Under the pieces are notes generated by a model that saw only the letters and a list, made by a program, of their open reading frames with translations, was not told the origin of the DNA and searched no databases. Made by a program: the position numbers and the translations under genes. Shown here piece by piece: positions 11,537 through 11,677 of a stretch of DNA of 11,677 nt (its first letter is position 1; each line of letters opens with the position of its first letter). The stretch is from DASWRT01 sp036403035 (GTDB taxonomy: Bacteria > Pseudomonadota > Alphaproteobacteria > ATCC43930 > CGMCC-115725). The stretch covers positions 1 through 11,677 of the forward strand of contig DASWRT010000400.1 in NCBI GenBank assembly GCA_036403035.1. The letters run 5' to 3'.

Positions 11537-11677
11537 ATGGCGAAGGCGAAGTTTGCGCGGACGAAGCCGCACTGCAACATCGGGACGATCGGTCACGTGG
11601 ATCACGGGAAGACGTCGCTGACGGCGGCGATCACGAAGGTCCTGGCGGAGACGGGCGGCGCGACGTTCACGGCGTAC
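11537..11677 (+). CDS. tuf: Elongation factor Tu, 5' part (cut by window end)
   Basis: EF-Tu delivers aminoacyl-tRNA to the ribosome. Only the first 47 codons are present. They start MAKAKFARTKPHCNIG and contain the P-loop GHVDHGKT (residues 19-26) with the EF-Tu signature TSLTAAITKVLAE. GGAG (11524-11527) lies nine bases before the ATG; the gap to fusA is 37 nt without a terminator, so it is cotranscribed. Codon choice differs from fusA: all eight Ala codons are GCG and all eight Thr codons are ACG in this stretch. Many alphaproteobacteria have two near-identical tuf genes, the other upstream of secE-nusG; that copy is not visible here. Confidence 0.97.
   Translation, partial: MAKAKFARTKPHCNIGTIGHVDHGKTSLTAAITKVLAETGGATFTAY

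Overview
The window is high-GC bacterial chromosome from an alphaproteobacterium. RpoC, S12, S7, EF-G and EF-Tu all have alphaproteobacterial sequence signatures, and the rpsL promoter has the CTTGAC / N17 / TAT-rich form common in that class. Rhodospirillales-like is my best guess from recall of EF-G and EF-Tu N-termini. No database search was possible.

Layout. (1) 102-4274 (+): complete rpoC, RNA polymerase beta' subunit, closed by a strong intrinsic terminator with a UUCG-loop hairpin (4301-4328). (2) 8223-4349 (-): a four-gene cluster on the opposite strand that looks like one envelope copper-handling operon. In transcription order it holds a small DUF2946-like protein with a His/Cys motif, an exported protein that looks like an outer-membrane beta-barrel, CopC (periplasmic Cu(II) binder), and a large CopD-like membrane protein. 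The CopD-like protein is fused to a mono-haem cytochrome c domain, a thioredoxin-like domain lacking its catalytic residues, and a His-rich tail. The last three genes are tightly packed (one stop/start junction, one 29-nt gap). (3) 8224-8530: divergent intergenic region with the promoter and about 180 nt of leader for the ribosomal operon. Two identical 12-bp repeats, 44 bp apart, bracket and overlap this promoter. (4) 8531-11677 (+): the str operon rpsL-rpsG-fusA-tuf, with tuf cut by the window edge at codon 47.

How it works together. rpoC and the str genes are core transcription and translation genes that usually lie close together. Here the accessory copper operon sits between them in reverse orientation, convergent with rpoC and divergent from rpsL. 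The rpoC terminator and the str promoter make the two housekeeping blocks independent transcription units. A plausible model (inference) is an OM barrel, CopC in the periplasm and an inner-membrane CopD acting as a copper relay, with the fused cytochrome supplying a redox step. The most distinctive items are the CopD-cytochrome-thioredoxin fusion, the unassigned barrel-like protein, and the twin repeats on the str promoter. I found no tRNA, rRNA, CRISPR array, transposase or insertion-sequence ends.
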